A DNA stretch of 64,000 nucleotides from NCBI GenBank assembly GCA_964515555.1, contig CAZEVY010000007.1:38388-102387 (forward strand). Direction: 5' to 3'. Of this stretch, positions 8,370 to 18,585 are shown in pieces (positions within the stretch are counted from its first letter, which is position 1; each line of letters opens with the position of its first letter). The translations under genes and the position numbers were made by a program. The notes under the pieces were generated by a model, which was given only the letters and a program-made list of their open reading frames with translations, was not told the DNA's origin and made no database searches. The stretch is from CAZEVY01 sp964515555. GTDB taxonomy: Bacteria; Acidobacteriota; Terriglobia; Bryobacterales; Bryobacteraceae.

Positions 8370-9653
8370 TTATAGCATCTCGATCCCGCGGCGCAGCGCG
8401 TGATACTCCCCCACCAGGAACAGCGACCCGGTGACGAACACCACGTCGTCCTCTCCCGCCTCCCCGGCGATCTCCAGCGCCGCCGCCAGCCGCGGCGCCG
8501 TGCGAACCCGCGGATGGTCGAACAGAGCCCGCAGCGCCTCCGGCCGCATCGCCCGCGCCCCCCGCGGCGCCGTCAGCACGATCTCGTCGGCCGCCGCCGC
8601 GAGTATCCCCGCGATCTCGTCGAGCGACTTGTCGCGCATCGCCCCATAAACGATCCACACCCGCCGCCCGCGCCGGAAGCGCTCGATGTACGACGCCAGC
8701 GCGCGAATCCCCGCCGGGTTGTGCGCGCCGTCGAGTATCGTCTCCGGCCGCTCCCCCGCCAACTCCAGCCTCCCCGGCCAGCGCGCCGACGCGATGCCCC
8801 GCTCCATCGCCTCCGCCGGCACGCCCAACCGCTCCAGCGCCGCGACCGCCGTCAGCGCGTTCTCCACCTGGTGCTCGCCCGCCAGCGGACAGTCCACCCG
8901 AACCGTCGCCGCGCCGTGCGCCACGAACCGGCATCCCCGCGCGTGCAGCTCCAGACCCTCGACCCGCCACTCCGCCGTCGTCGTGTAGTCGACGCCCAGT
9001 TCCCGCGCGCGCGCCTCCAGCACGCGCATCGCCTCCGGCCGCTGACGTGAGAAAACCGCCGGCGCCCCGCGCTTGAGAATCCCCGCCTTCTCGCCCGCGA
9101 TGCTCTCCAAACTCGACCCCAGCCAGGCCTCGTGATCGAAGTCCACCGGCGTCACCACGCACAGCTCCGGCGCGACCACGTTGGTGGCGTCCAGCCGCCC
9201 GCCCAGCCCGACTTCGAGCACCACGCGCTCGACTGCCGTCTCGCGGAACATCAGGAAGGCCATCGCGGTCACCGTCTCGAAGTAGGTGGGATGCGCGTCC
9301 AGGCCGCCCTTGGCCACCAGCCGCTCGGCGGCTTCGTTCACCACCCGGAACGCTCCGGCGAACTCGTCGGCTGTGACGTCCCGCCCGTCGATGCGAATCC
9401 TCTCGGTCGGCTCCACCAGGTGCGGCGACGTGTAGAGTCCCGTCCGGCCCCCGGCGGCTCGCAGCGCCGCTTCGATCATGGCGCAGGTGGAGCCTTTGCC
9501 GTTGGTGCCCGCCACGTGGACGAATCGCGGCGCGTGGTGCGGATCGCCCAGCGCGGCCAGCAGCGCCGATATGGAGTCGAGCCCGAGCCTGACGGTCTTC
9601 AGCTCGTTGCCCAGCGAGTAGAGGAATCTCACCGATTCCGGATAGGTGAGCAC
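8370..9653 (-). CDS. folC: Folylpolyglutamate synthase / dihydrofolate synthase
   Basis: A 427-residue cytoplasmic Mur-ligase-family enzyme. The P-loop GTNGKGSTCAMIEAALR is near residue 50, followed by TSPHLVEPTERIRIDG, the metal-binding LEVGLGGRLDATN and a C-terminal domain starting near 290 with ILDGAHNPAGIRAL. It adds L-glutamate to dihydropteroate and folates using ATP. Length is normal. Translation starts at GTG 9653. It is the first gene of a minus-strand run of five that then turns to periplasmic oxidation genes; the functional link, if any, is unclear. Confidence 0.95.
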   Translation of the reverse strand: MLTYPESVRFLYSLGNELKTVRLGLDSISALLAALGDPHHAPRFVHVAGTNGKGSTCAMIEAALRAAGGRTGLYTSPHLVEPTERIRIDGRDVTADEFAGAFRVVNEAAERLVAKGGLDAHPTYFETVTAMAFLMFRETAVERVVLEVGLGGRLDATNVVAPELCVVTPVDFDHEAWLGSSLESIAGEKAGILKRGAPAVFSRQRPEAMRVLEARARELGVDYTTTAEWRVEGLELHARGCRFVAHGAATVRVDCPLAGEHQVENALTAVAALERLGVPAEAMERGIASARWPGRLELAGERPETILDGAHNPAGIRALASYIERFRRGRRVWIVYGAMRDKSLDEIAGILAAAADEIVLTAPRGARAMRPEALRALFDHPRVRTAPRLAAALEIAGEAGEDDVVFVTGSLFLVGEYHALRRGIEML

Positions 9654-9825
9654 TCGGCTTCATCCTACCGTGGGGCGCCGCTCCCGCGCCCAACCCTCGC
9701 GGCCCTGCCAACCACAGTCTGGAAACCAATTACACTGCAACTAACCGCCCTTCGTCTTTTTCCGGACCCCGGGCGTCATTACTACGAAGCGGGCGATACC
9801 GTCCGCCGGCGATAAGACGGAGCCA

Positions 9826-10362
9826 GTGATCTTTCGCGAGGTCGAGGACCGGGACCTGGTGGGCAAGGCCCGCCGGGGCGACGTGGACGCCTTCAACCTG
9901 TTGGTGTCCCGTTGGGAGAAGCGCGTCTTCAACTACGTGTTGCGGCTGGTCGCCAATCGCGAGGACGCCCTGGACCTGACGCAGGAGGCTTTTCTGAAGG
10001 CTTACCAGAATCTCGGCAAGCTCGACGATCCCGCGCGGTTCGCGCCCTGGCTGTTCCGGATCGCCCATAACGAAGCGTTCTCCTTGTTGCGCAGACCGAG
10101 GCCGGAGGCGGAAGAGCAAATGGAATCGGCTCCGCCGCCCTCCGGACCGAGGCTGCTCCCTGTCGAAACCTCCATCGCCGTCTCGGCCGCGCTGGCGCGT
10201 CTCACCGCCGATCAGCGCGAGGCCGTCGTGCTCAAGGTCTACCAGGGTTTCAAGTTCGAGGAGATCGCCGAGATCCTGGAGTGTCCCGTGTCGACCGTCA
10301 AGTCGCGCGTCTACTCGGCGCTGGAGTCGCTGAAATGCACCCTCGCGCCGGTCGAAACCTGA
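9826..10362 (+). CDS. ECF-family RNA polymerase sigma factor
   Basis: A 178-residue sigma-70 of the extracytoplasmic-function type. Region 2 is at about 15-85 (FNLLVSRWEKRVFNYVLRLV, then EDALDLTQEAFLKAY) and region 4 at about 120-175 (LTADQREAVVLKVYQGFKFE, then CPVSTVKSRVYSALESLK). GTG 9826 is preceded by GGAG at 9818-9821. A zinc-type anti-sigma factor follows 11 bp downstream, so it is likely held inactive until an envelope signal. The 172-bp region upstream, divergent from folC, should hold its promoter, but I could not define one with confidence. Confidence 0.92.
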   Translation: MIFREVEDRDLVGKARRGDVDAFNLLVSRWEKRVFNYVLRLVANREDALDLTQEAFLKAYQNLGKLDDPARFAPWLFRIAHNEAFSLLRRPRPEAEEQMESAPPPSGPRLLPVETSIAVSAALARLTADQREAVVLKVYQGFKFEEIAEILECPVSTVKSRVYSALESLKCTLAPVET

Positions 10363-10373
10363 GGTCCTGAAAC

Positions 10374-10823
10374 ATGTGCTGCTCGAATTTCGATCTGAAC
10401 GGTTACCTGCTCGGCGAAATCGCCGAAACCGAAAAGCGCCAGGTGCGCGATCACGTCGCCGCCTGCGAGTCCTGCGCCGGCGAGCTGGAGCGCCTGCGGC
10501 TCACGCACGCCGCCATGCTCACGCTCGGCGACGAGGAGATGCCGCGCCGCATTGCCTTCGTCTCCGACAAAGTCTTCGAGCCGCGCTGGTGGCAGCGCCT
10601 GTGGTCGTCGGGCCCGCGGCTGGGCTTCGCCTCGGCGGCCATGCTCTCGGCGGCGATTCTCGCACATGCCCTGATTCAGCAGCCGTCGCCCGCGCCCCCC
10701 GGCCCCGACGCCGCCAAACTCGAGTCGCAGATCGCCGAGCTTCGCGCCGTCGCCGAGAGCTTCGAGGTGCTCATGAAGAAGGCCAACGTCGAGCGTGCGG
10801 CTTATCGACGAGGTTCGCTGTGA
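10374..10823 (+). CDS. Membrane-bound zinc anti-sigma factor
   Basis: A 149-residue protein with the zinc-binding anti-sigma (ZAS) motif H27-x3-C31-x2-C34 and extra Cys at 2 and 3. One membrane helix lies at about 78-98 (LGFASAAMLSAAILAHALI). It is followed by a Pro-rich stretch and a periplasmic coiled-coil-like helix (KLESQIAELRAVAESFEVL). It should bind and inhibit the sigma factor encoded just upstream. Its stop codon overlaps the GTG start of the third gene. Confidence 0.88.
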   Translation: MCCSNFDLNGYLLGEIAETEKRQVRDHVAACESCAGELERLRLTHAAMLTLGDEEMPRRIAFVSDKVFEPRWWQRLWSSGPRLGFASAAMLSAAILAHALIQQPSPAPPGPDAAKLESQIAELRAVAESFEVLMKKANVERAAYRRGSL

Positions 10824-11323
10824 GACTCGCGGCAGCATTCCTGGCGCTGTCATTCGCCGCCGTCGCCAAGGCGCCCTTGCGCACCGAGCTCGCTCCCATC
10901 GAGAAGCGATTCGACCAGCGCGTCGCCACGCTCGGCGGCGAGGATCCCTGCGACCTGCTCGGCAACACGCGCGCGGTGTACCTCGATAATTACGGCATCG
11001 TCTTCTCGACGGAGTTGAGCCTCGTCGCCGCTCCCGCGCTGACACCCTTTCGCCCGACGATTCCGAAGGAGATGGCCGCCAAGGTCCGCGACCGCAAACT
11101 GACGCGGCTGCCGCTTCTGAAGAAGACGATGGTGGATCTCATGATCTCGGCCGCCTCCTCCCTGCGCGACCTGCCCGCCGATCAGCAGGTCGTGTATGGC
11201 GTCTCGCTGCACTACTACTCGTGGGAGGACACCACCGGCCTCCCCGCGCAGATCGTCATGCAGGCGCCGCGCAAGAGCCTCATCGACCGCGTCGAGTCCG
11301 CCGTGAAAATCCGTGAGTACTGA
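10820..11323 (+). CDS. Exported protein of the ECF sigma operon
   Basis: A 167-residue protein starting at GTG 10820, which overlaps the anti-sigma stop (GTGA). It begins with a signal peptide (VRLAAAFLALSFAAVAKA). The mature part has no family I can name; it includes NTRAVYLDNYGIVFSTELSL and LHYYSWEDTTGLPAQIVMQ, suggesting a compact alpha/beta domain. Tight coupling to the sigma/anti-sigma pair suggests it acts in the same envelope-sensing circuit, perhaps as sensor or effector. That role is inference from position only. Confidence 0.7.
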   Translation: MRLAAAFLALSFAAVAKAPLRTELAPIEKRFDQRVATLGGEDPCDLLGNTRAVYLDNYGIVFSTELSLVAAPALTPFRPTIPKEMAAKVRDRKLTRLPLLKKTMVDLMISAASSLRDLPADQQVVYGVSLHYYSWEDTTGLPAQIVMQAPRKSLIDRVESAVKIREY

Positions 11324-11365
11324 TCGCCCGGCCCGCTGCGCCCTCTCCGCCAGCCTTAGTTTCCT

Positions 11366-11393
11366 ATCTGCGTTCATCTGCGTTCATCTGCGG
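11366..11393 (+). repeat. Intergenic repeat, copy 2 (extended by one unit)
   Basis: The 18-mer seen at 2622 is here lengthened by one internal unit of ten bases (CGTTCATCTG twice), lying between the ECF operon and gspE. Copy 3, inverted, lies at 23061. The change in unit number suggests slippage or a small repetitive element. Confidence 0.8.
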
Positions 11394-11422
11394 CTATTTA
11401 GTTCCCTCCCAGCGAGGCGTCA

Positions 11423-13059
<1,637 letters not shown>

Positions 13060-13060
<1 letters not shown>

Positions 13061-14268
13061 TGGCGGGCTATCACTTCAAGGCGGTCGCGGGCGACGGCAA
13101 GGTGCGCGCGGGCGTGCTCACCGCCGAATCGGACCGCATGGTCGCCGCCGAGCTGCGGCGTCAGGGACTCACGCCCGTATACATCGGCTCGGCGCCGCAG
13201 AAGTCGCGCGCGTGGACCATGCCGTCGTGGTCGGCCTCGCGGCGCCGCGACGTGCTCTTCTTCACGCAGGAGCTTTCGACGCTGCTCAACGCCGGTGTGC
13301 CGGTCGATCGCGCGCTCTCGATCTGCGGCGAGCTTTCCGAGAAGGAAGGCTTCCGGACCGTCGTTCAGGACGTGCTGCGCGTGCTCAAGGGCGGCAAATC
13401 GCTGGCCGACAGTCTCGCCGCGCACCCGGAGTGCTTCTCGGAGCTGTACGTCAACATGGTGCGCGCCGGCGAGGCCAGCGGGTCGCTGGCGTCGGTCTTC
13501 GACCGCCTCGCCGAGTTCGAGCGCACGCGCGACGAGCTGCGCGCCTACATCGTCAGCTCGCTGATTTATCCGGCGCTGCTGCTGGTGGTGGGACTGGCGT
13601 CGGTGATTCTGCTCATGTACTACGTCGTCCCGCGCTTCGCCGCCGTCTTCGAGGACTCGCGCATGCGCATGCCGCTGCCGACCCAGATTCTCCTCCAGGT
13701 CAGCAACGCCGTGAAGGCCTACGGCTGGATCGCCGCGCTCGGCCTGCTGGCGGGGTTCGGCGCGATGCAGGCTTACATCCGCACCGCCGTGGGACGGCTC
13801 TGGTGGGACACCTTCCGGCTGCGCATTCCGCTGCTCGGCGACGCGCTTCGGAAGGCCGAGACGGCCCGCTTCGCCCGCGCGATGGGAACGCTGGTCGCCA
13901 ACGCCGTGCCCCTGGTGCAGTCGATTCATATCTCGGCGGCGATTCTCAACAACCGCCGCATCTCGGGGTCGCTGGAATCGGTTGCGCAGGGCGTCAAGCG
14001 CGGAGAAGGTATCGCCGCTCCGCTGCGCCGCACGGGGCAGTTTCCGGCGCTGGCGGCGCATCTGTTGAGCATCGGCGAGGAGACCGGGCGGCTCGACCAC
14101 ATGTTCGCGCGCATGGCCGACATCTACGAGAACGATACGCGCGCCGCCATCAAGCGCTTCACGGCGCTGTTCGAGCCGCTGATCATTCTGGTGATGGGCG
14201 TCATGATCGGCGCGCTGATTCTGAGTATTCTGCTCGCGATAACGAGCATCAACGAGGTGGCTATATGA
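13060..14268 (+). CDS. gspF: Type II secretion inner-membrane platform protein GspF
   Basis: A 402-residue protein with two GspF/PilC cytoplasmic repeats (FTQELSTLLNAGVPVDRALS and FARAMGTLVANAVPLVQSIH) and three membrane helices, at about 170-195 (PALLLVVGLASVILLMYYVV), 225-245 and 375-400. It is the polytopic platform that the GspE motor turns. It overlaps gspE by one base and gspG by ATGA, so translation is coupled. Length is standard for the family. Confidence 0.95.
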
Positions 14269-14705
14269 GGGCCGATATGAGGAAAAGCAAACGCGCACGC
14301 GCCGGCGTCACGCTCATCGAGATGCTGGTGGTGGTGACCATCATCGCGCTGTTCGCGATGCTGGTGGCGCCGCGCTTCTTCAAGCAGACCGACACCGCGC
14401 GCGTCACGCTCGTCCGCACGCAGATCGATTCGTTCATGACCGCCATCGGCGCCTACAAGCTCGAAACCGGCCTCTTTCCGACCACCGAGCAGGGCCTGGC
14501 CGCGCTGCGCGTCCGCCCGCAGGGCGTCAACGGCTGGAACGGCCCGTATCTGCCGAAAGAGATCCCGCTCGATCCGTGGGGCCGCCCCTACGTCTACAAG
14601 TATCCCGGCGAGCACGGCGACGAGCCCGACATCATCAGCTACGGCGCCGATGGCCAGCCGGGCGGCGAGGGCATCGCCGCCGACATCGTGAGCTGGAAGA
14701 ACTAG
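14265..14705 (+). CDS. gspG: Major pseudopilin GspG
   Basis: A 146-residue prepilin with a 14-residue basic leader ending in Gly, then VTLIEMLVVVTIIALFAMLV, the class III pilin helix with Glu at mature position 5. The C-terminal region has the GspG signatures: ETGLFPTTEQGLAAL, GPYLPKEIPLDPWGRPYVYK and a DIISYGADGQPGGEG calcium-loop region. It forms the main shaft of the secretion pseudopilus. The start at 14265 overlaps gspF; an in-frame ATG at 14277 would shorten the leader to 10 residues. Confidence 0.95.
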   Translation: MRADMRKSKRARAGVTLIEMLVVVTIIALFAMLVAPRFFKQTDTARVTLVRTQIDSFMTAIGAYKLETGLFPTTEQGLAALRVRPQGVNGWNGPYLPKEIPLDPWGRPYVYKYPGEHGDEPDIISYGADGQPGGEGIAADIVSWKN

Positions 14706-15245
14706 ATGCGTTCCGAGCGCACAGCGCGGGGCGCGCTCCATCGGTCGAGCGAAAGCTCGCGCCCCGCTGCGTTGTGCGCGATGTCAGAAGGTGGCGTCAC
14801 CCTGATGGAAATGCTCGTCGTCATGACGCTGCTGAGCCTCATGGCGGGCATCACATACCCATCGGTCAGCGCCGGACTCGAAACACTGCGCCTCAACTCC
14901 GCCTCCGACCGCATCGTCAGCTTCGTCAACTCGGCGCTCGACCGCGCCGAGCGCCGTCAGCACGTCATCGAGATCGCCGTGACGCCGTCGGCACTCTCGG
15001 TGCGCTCCACCGAGCCGGGCTTCGCCCGCGAAATGCGCCTCGCCGACGGCGTCGTCATAACGCGTGTGCTCCCGGAGCAGCCCGGCATCGAAGATCCCTG
15101 GCCGCGCCGATTCTACCTCTACCCCGGCGGCGCTCCGCCGCGCATCGCCTTCGAGCTGCGCAACTCGCGCGGCGTGACGCGCGTCGTTCGCGTCGACCCC
15201 ATTACCGGCGTCCCCCGCATCGAACTGCCCGAAGAGGCGCCATGA
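14706..15245 (+). CDS. gspH: Minor pseudopilin GspH
   Basis: A 179-residue prepilin-like protein. Cleavage is expected after the Gly pair in MSEGG, followed by VTLMEMLVVMTLLSLMAGIT. The ATG at 14706 directly after the gspG stop gives an unusually long leader of about 29 residues; the in-frame ATG at 14781 would leave a very short one of about 4. The mature region is beta-rich, as in GspH/FimT proteins. It overlaps gspI by 4 bp. Position and pilin helix support the minor pseudopilin role. Confidence 0.85.
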   Translation: MRSERTARGALHRSSESSRPAALCAMSEGGVTLMEMLVVMTLLSLMAGITYPSVSAGLETLRLNSASDRIVSFVNSALDRAERRQHVIEIAVTPSALSVRSTEPGFAREMRLADGVVITRVLPEQPGIEDPWPRRFYLYPGGAPPRIAFELRNSRGVTRVVRVDPITGVPRIELPEEAP

Positions 15246-15661
15246 GGCGGCGAGGCGGCTTCACCCTCCTCGAAGTCCTGGTCGCCACCGTCATCATGGC
15301 GATCGCCGTCGCCGGCCTGCTCGGCAATCTTTCCACGTCGCTCCGCAACGCCTCGCGCCTCACCGAAGCCGACCGCATCGCGATCCTCGGGCGACGCACC
15401 ATGGACGAGCTGCTCACCGCGCCGGTGCTGCCGCGCATGACGCCGATCACGGGCAAGTTCAACGAATCCACCGGCGTCGACGGCGGATACCGCGCGCGCG
15501 TCGCGCAGTTCGAAGCGCCGGCGGGCGCGGGTCCCGGCGCATTCGTGCTCGATCGCGTCGAACTCGAGATCTGGTGGATGAGCGGCGAGGAGCGCCGCAC
15601 GTTCGCGATGGAGGCCTTCCGCCCGCACATGCTCACCCCCGACGAGGTGTCGTCGCAATGA
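15242..15661 (+). CDS. gspI: Minor pseudopilin GspI
   Basis: A 139-residue prepilin with leader MRRRGG and helix FTLLEVLVATVIMAIAVAGL. A Glu at mature position 5 is kept. The body includes ADRIAILGRRTMDELLTA, which matches the GspI pattern of a helix followed by a small beta domain. GspI, J and K form the tip complex of the pseudopilus. It overlaps gspH and gspJ by ATGA junctions. Confidence 0.88.
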   Translation: MRRRGGFTLLEVLVATVIMAIAVAGLLGNLSTSLRNASRLTEADRIAILGRRTMDELLTAPVLPRMTPITGKFNESTGVDGGYRARVAQFEAPAGAGPGAFVLDRVELEIWWMSGEERRTFAMEAFRPHMLTPDEVSSQ

Positions 15662-16365
15662 GACGCCGATCGGCGAGGGGCGTGACGTTGATGGAGCTGC
15701 TGATCGCCGTGTCGCTCGTGGGACTGCTCTCGGCGGGAATCGTCTTCGCGATGCGCGCCGGTCTCACGGCGCTCGAGAAGTCGAGTCGCCTGCTGGAAGC
15801 GAACCGCAAGGTCGCCGGCGTCCAACGCGTCATCGAACAACAGGTGGCGGGCTTCATGCCGGTGGTCGCCGACTGCCGTCCCGCTCCCGGCGCACCCGTC
15901 GAGCGCCGGATGTTCTTCCACGGCGAGCCGCAGGCGATGCGCTTCGTATCGAGCTATTCGCTCGAGGAGGCCGCGCGCGGCTATCCGCGCATTCTCGAAT
16001 ATCTCGTGGTCCCCGGTGAGCGGGGCCGCGGCGTGCGCCTGGTCGTCAACGAACTGCTCTACAGCGGATCGGAATCCACGGGACTGCTCTGCCTCGGCGG
16101 GACGCCGCCGCGCTATCTTCCCGTCACCGCGTCGCCGCGCTCGTTCGTTCTCGCCGACCGGCTCGCCTACTGCCGCTTCGTCTACCAGGAACTGATGCCG
16201 CACCCGCAGCCGCGGCGCTGGATCCCTTCGTGGGTCGCTTCGGAACTGCCGGTGGCGGTGCGCATCGAGATGGCGCCGCTCGACCGCGCGGCCGGACTCG
16301 AGCTGGGCACGATCACGCTGCCGATCCGCGCCTCGCGCAACCAGCACTGGTGGTATGCAGACTGA
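15658..16365 (+). CDS. gspJ: Minor pseudopilin GspJ
   Basis: A 235-residue prepilin with basic leader MRRRSARG and helix VTLMELLIAVSLVGLLSAGI. The long beta-rich body (EYLVVPGERGRGVRLVVNEL) and place between gspI and gspK identify it as GspJ. It should join I and K at the pseudopilus tip. It overlaps gspK by 11 bp. Sequence similarity within this family is low, so the exact letter rests partly on order. Confidence 0.82.
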   Translation: MRRRSARGVTLMELLIAVSLVGLLSAGIVFAMRAGLTALEKSSRLLEANRKVAGVQRVIEQQVAGFMPVVADCRPAPGAPVERRMFFHGEPQAMRFVSSYSLEEAARGYPRILEYLVVPGERGRGVRLVVNELLYSGSESTGLLCLGGTPPRYLPVTASPRSFVLADRLAYCRFVYQELMPHPQPRRWIPSWVASELPVAVRIEMAPLDRAAGLELGTITLPIRASRNQHWWYAD

Positions 16366-17332
16366 ATTGACAAACCGCTCCCTGACGGTCCGCGGCGGCG
16401 CGCTCCTCGCCGTCCTCTGGCTGGCCGCGGGGCTCTCGGCCATCGCTTTCTCGGTCGCCACGCGCGTGCGCGCCGAAATCGACCGCGCCTCCACGCTCGC
16501 CGGCGGCACGCGCGCCTACTACATCGCAGCGGGCGCCGTCGACCGCGCCATTCTGCACATGCTCTGGGGCGCCGGATTCTGGGAGTCGCGGCTCGCCACC
16601 ATGCGATTCTCGTTCCCTTCCGGCGAAGCCTTCGTCGAGATCATTCCCGAGACCTCGCGACTCAGCCTCAACCAGGCCACCGTCGAGGACCTGGCGCGTC
16701 TGGCCATCGCCGCCGGTGCGCCGCCCGCCCGCGCCGAGGAGATCGCCGCCGCCGTCCACGACTGGCGGACCCCGTCGAGCGGCGGCTTCAGCCCCTTCGA
16801 CCGCTACTATTTCACCCTCACGCCGTCTTTTCGAGCCCGCCACGCGTCTTTCGAACAGGTGGAAGAGCTGTTGCTCGTCAAAGGCATGACCCCCGAGCTG
16901 TTCTATGGCGGCTACCGCGATGCCGGCGACCGCATCGCCCCGTTCGGCGGCCTGCGCGAGTGCGTTTCGGTGTTCGGCACGACCGCGCAGTTCGACGTCA
17001 ACCATGCCGCGCCCGCGCTGCTGACGGCGATCGGCGTGCCCGCCGAGGTCGTGCGCGCGATCGTCGATTCGCGACGGCGGCAGCCCTACCGCACGGACGA
17101 CGAAATCGGCGCCGTGCGCGCCGCGGCCGGACCGGCCGGCGCGCGATTGCGCATCGGCGGCAACTCGATCTTCACGCTGCGCGCCACCGCGCGCCTGCGC
17201 CTCGCCGACGGCAAACTCTCCGATCTGCGCCGCACCGTCGCCGCGACGGTGAAACTGTGGCGCGGCGAGAACAATCTCCCGTACCAGATTCTCCGGTGGC
17301 ACGAAGGCGCCGTCATGGAGCCGGCCCAGTGA
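16355..17332 (+). CDS. gspK: Minor pseudopilin GspK
   Basis: A 325-residue protein with an N-terminal membrane helix (GGALLAVLWLAAGLSAIAFSV) and the SAM-like helical domains of GspK: SRLSLNQATVEDLARLAIAA, then AAVHDWRTPSSGG, and a second FDVNHAAPALLTAIGVPAEV. GspK lacks the usual Glu5 of pseudopilins, and here Leu/Trp occupy that area, as expected for the tip-most subunit. Its stop overlaps the GTG start of the next gene. Confidence 0.88.
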   Translation: MQTELTNRSLTVRGGALLAVLWLAAGLSAIAFSVATRVRAEIDRASTLAGGTRAYYIAAGAVDRAILHMLWGAGFWESRLATMRFSFPSGEAFVEIIPETSRLSLNQATVEDLARLAIAAGAPPARAEEIAAAVHDWRTPSSGGFSPFDRYYFTLTPSFRARHASFEQVEELLLVKGMTPELFYGGYRDAGDRIAPFGGLRECVSVFGTTAQFDVNHAAPALLTAIGVPAEVVRAIVDSRRRQPYRTDDEIGAVRAAAGPAGARLRIGGNSIFTLRATARLRLADGKLSDLRRTVAATVKLWRGENNLPYQILRWHEGAVMEPAQ

Positions 17333-18585
17333 GCGCGACCGGATTTCCGCGCTGGGCGGCCTTCGGATCGGGTGCGGGCGTCGCCGTTCTCGCGCACGAC
17401 CTGGAAGTCGCCGTCGCGCGCGTGCGCCCTTCCGGCGCCCGCGTGGTCGAAACGGCGCGCATCGAGCGATTCGACGAGAGACCGGCCGCCGAGTGGGGCG
17501 CCGAGTACGCCTCGATTCTTCGGCGCGCGGGCGGAGGCCACCTTGCGGCGGTAATCCTGCTCCCTCGCCGCGACGTCACGGTGCGCACGCTGCATCTTCC
17601 CGGCGTCGCCGCGGCCGATATTCCCGCGGCCATCGGCTACCAGATCGATTCCCTGCATCCGTACCCGGAAGGCGAGGCGGTGTGGGGATGGGCGCGGCTC
17701 GGCGCGCCGGCGCACGTGCTGGCCGCCATCGCGCGGGCGTCCACGGTAGAGCGCTACACGGCGCTCTTCGCCGAAGCGGGCGTGCGCGTGGCGGGCTTCT
17801 CCTGCTCGGCCGCCGCCTACTACTCGGCGATCCGGCTGGCGGGCGATCCGCCGGCGGCGTTCCTCGCGTTTCAACCGGCCGACGGCGGCTTCGAGGTGTA
17901 CGGTGAGAGCACGGCGCGGCCGGTGTTCTCGGCGATCGTGGAAGACGACTCGCCGCGCGCGCGGTCGATGGCCGCCGCCGAGCTGCGGCTCGATGAGGAC
18001 GGCGGCGCCGCGGTCGAGCTTCCTTCCCTGGCAGCGGCCGCGGCGATCGCGGCGGCCTGCCCGCGCCACTCCCTGCCGTTGAACCTGCTCGCGGAGGCCG
18101 AGCGCAGCGCGACGTCGCGCTGGGCGCTGGCGCCGACCGCGGCGCTGGCGCTGATCCTGATCGCGATGACCGGGATGCTCGTCGGCCACGACGGCTACGC
18201 TGATCGCCGCTACGCGGCGGCGCTCGAAGCCGAGATCGCGCGAATCGCCCCGGTGGCGGCGCGTGCTTCGGGCGGAGAGCGGGCCATCGAGAGGGCGCGC
18301 GCCCGGGTGGCGCTGCTCGACGAGTTCCGCTCGCGCACGCATGCCGATCTCAACGCGTTCCAGGAACTGACGAGGCTGCTGGCGGCGCCGGCGTGGTTGC
18401 AGGCGATGTTGATCTCGCGGGGCGCGATCGCCATTCAGGGCGAAACCGAGCAGGCCGCGGCGCTGCTGAAGCTGCTCGACGGGTCGCCTTACTTCCGCGA
18501 TTCGGAGTTCACGCAGCCCATGTCGCGCACGCCCTCCGGCGAGACCTTCGGCATTCGCGCGAACCGCGAGGGAGGCCGGCCGTGA
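17329..18585 (+). CDS. gspL: GspL-like protein (PilM-PilN-type fusion)
   Basis: A 418-residue protein starting at GTG 17329. Residues 1-255 resemble the cytoplasmic actin-like PilM/GspL domain (VAVLAHDLEVAVARVRPSG; TVRTLHLPGVAAADIPAAIG). One membrane helix lies at about 265-287 (LAPTAALALILIAMTGML), followed by a coiled coil and a small periplasmic ferredoxin-like domain (AWLQAMLISRGAIAIQGETE) typical of PilN/GspL. It should bridge the GspE ATPase and the inner-membrane platform. The ATG overlaps are coupled on both sides. Confidence 0.8.
   Translation: MSATGFPRWAAFGSGAGVAVLAHDLEVAVARVRPSGARVVETARIERFDERPAAEWGAEYASILRRAGGGHLAAVILLPRRDVTVRTLHLPGVAAADIPAAIGYQIDSLHPYPEGEAVWGWARLGAPAHVLAAIARASTVERYTALFAEAGVRVAGFSCSAAAYYSAIRLAGDPPAAFLAFQPADGGFEVYGESTARPVFSAIVEDDSPRARSMAAAELRLDEDGGAAVELPSLAAAAAIAAACPRHSLPLNLLAEAERSATSRWALAPTAALALILIAMTGMLVGHDGYADRRYAAALEAEIARIAPVAARASGGERAIERARARVALLDEFRSRTHADLNAFQELTRLLAAPAWLQAMLISRGAIAIQGETEQAAALLKLLDGSPYFRDSEFTQPMSRTPSGETFGIRANREGGRP

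Noticed and set aside
7492..9729. A single 745-residue fused folC-antisense/sulfatase protein on the minus strand
   Set aside because: Its first 450 residues shadow folC in another frame and have no family pattern; the real gene starts at ATG 8361.
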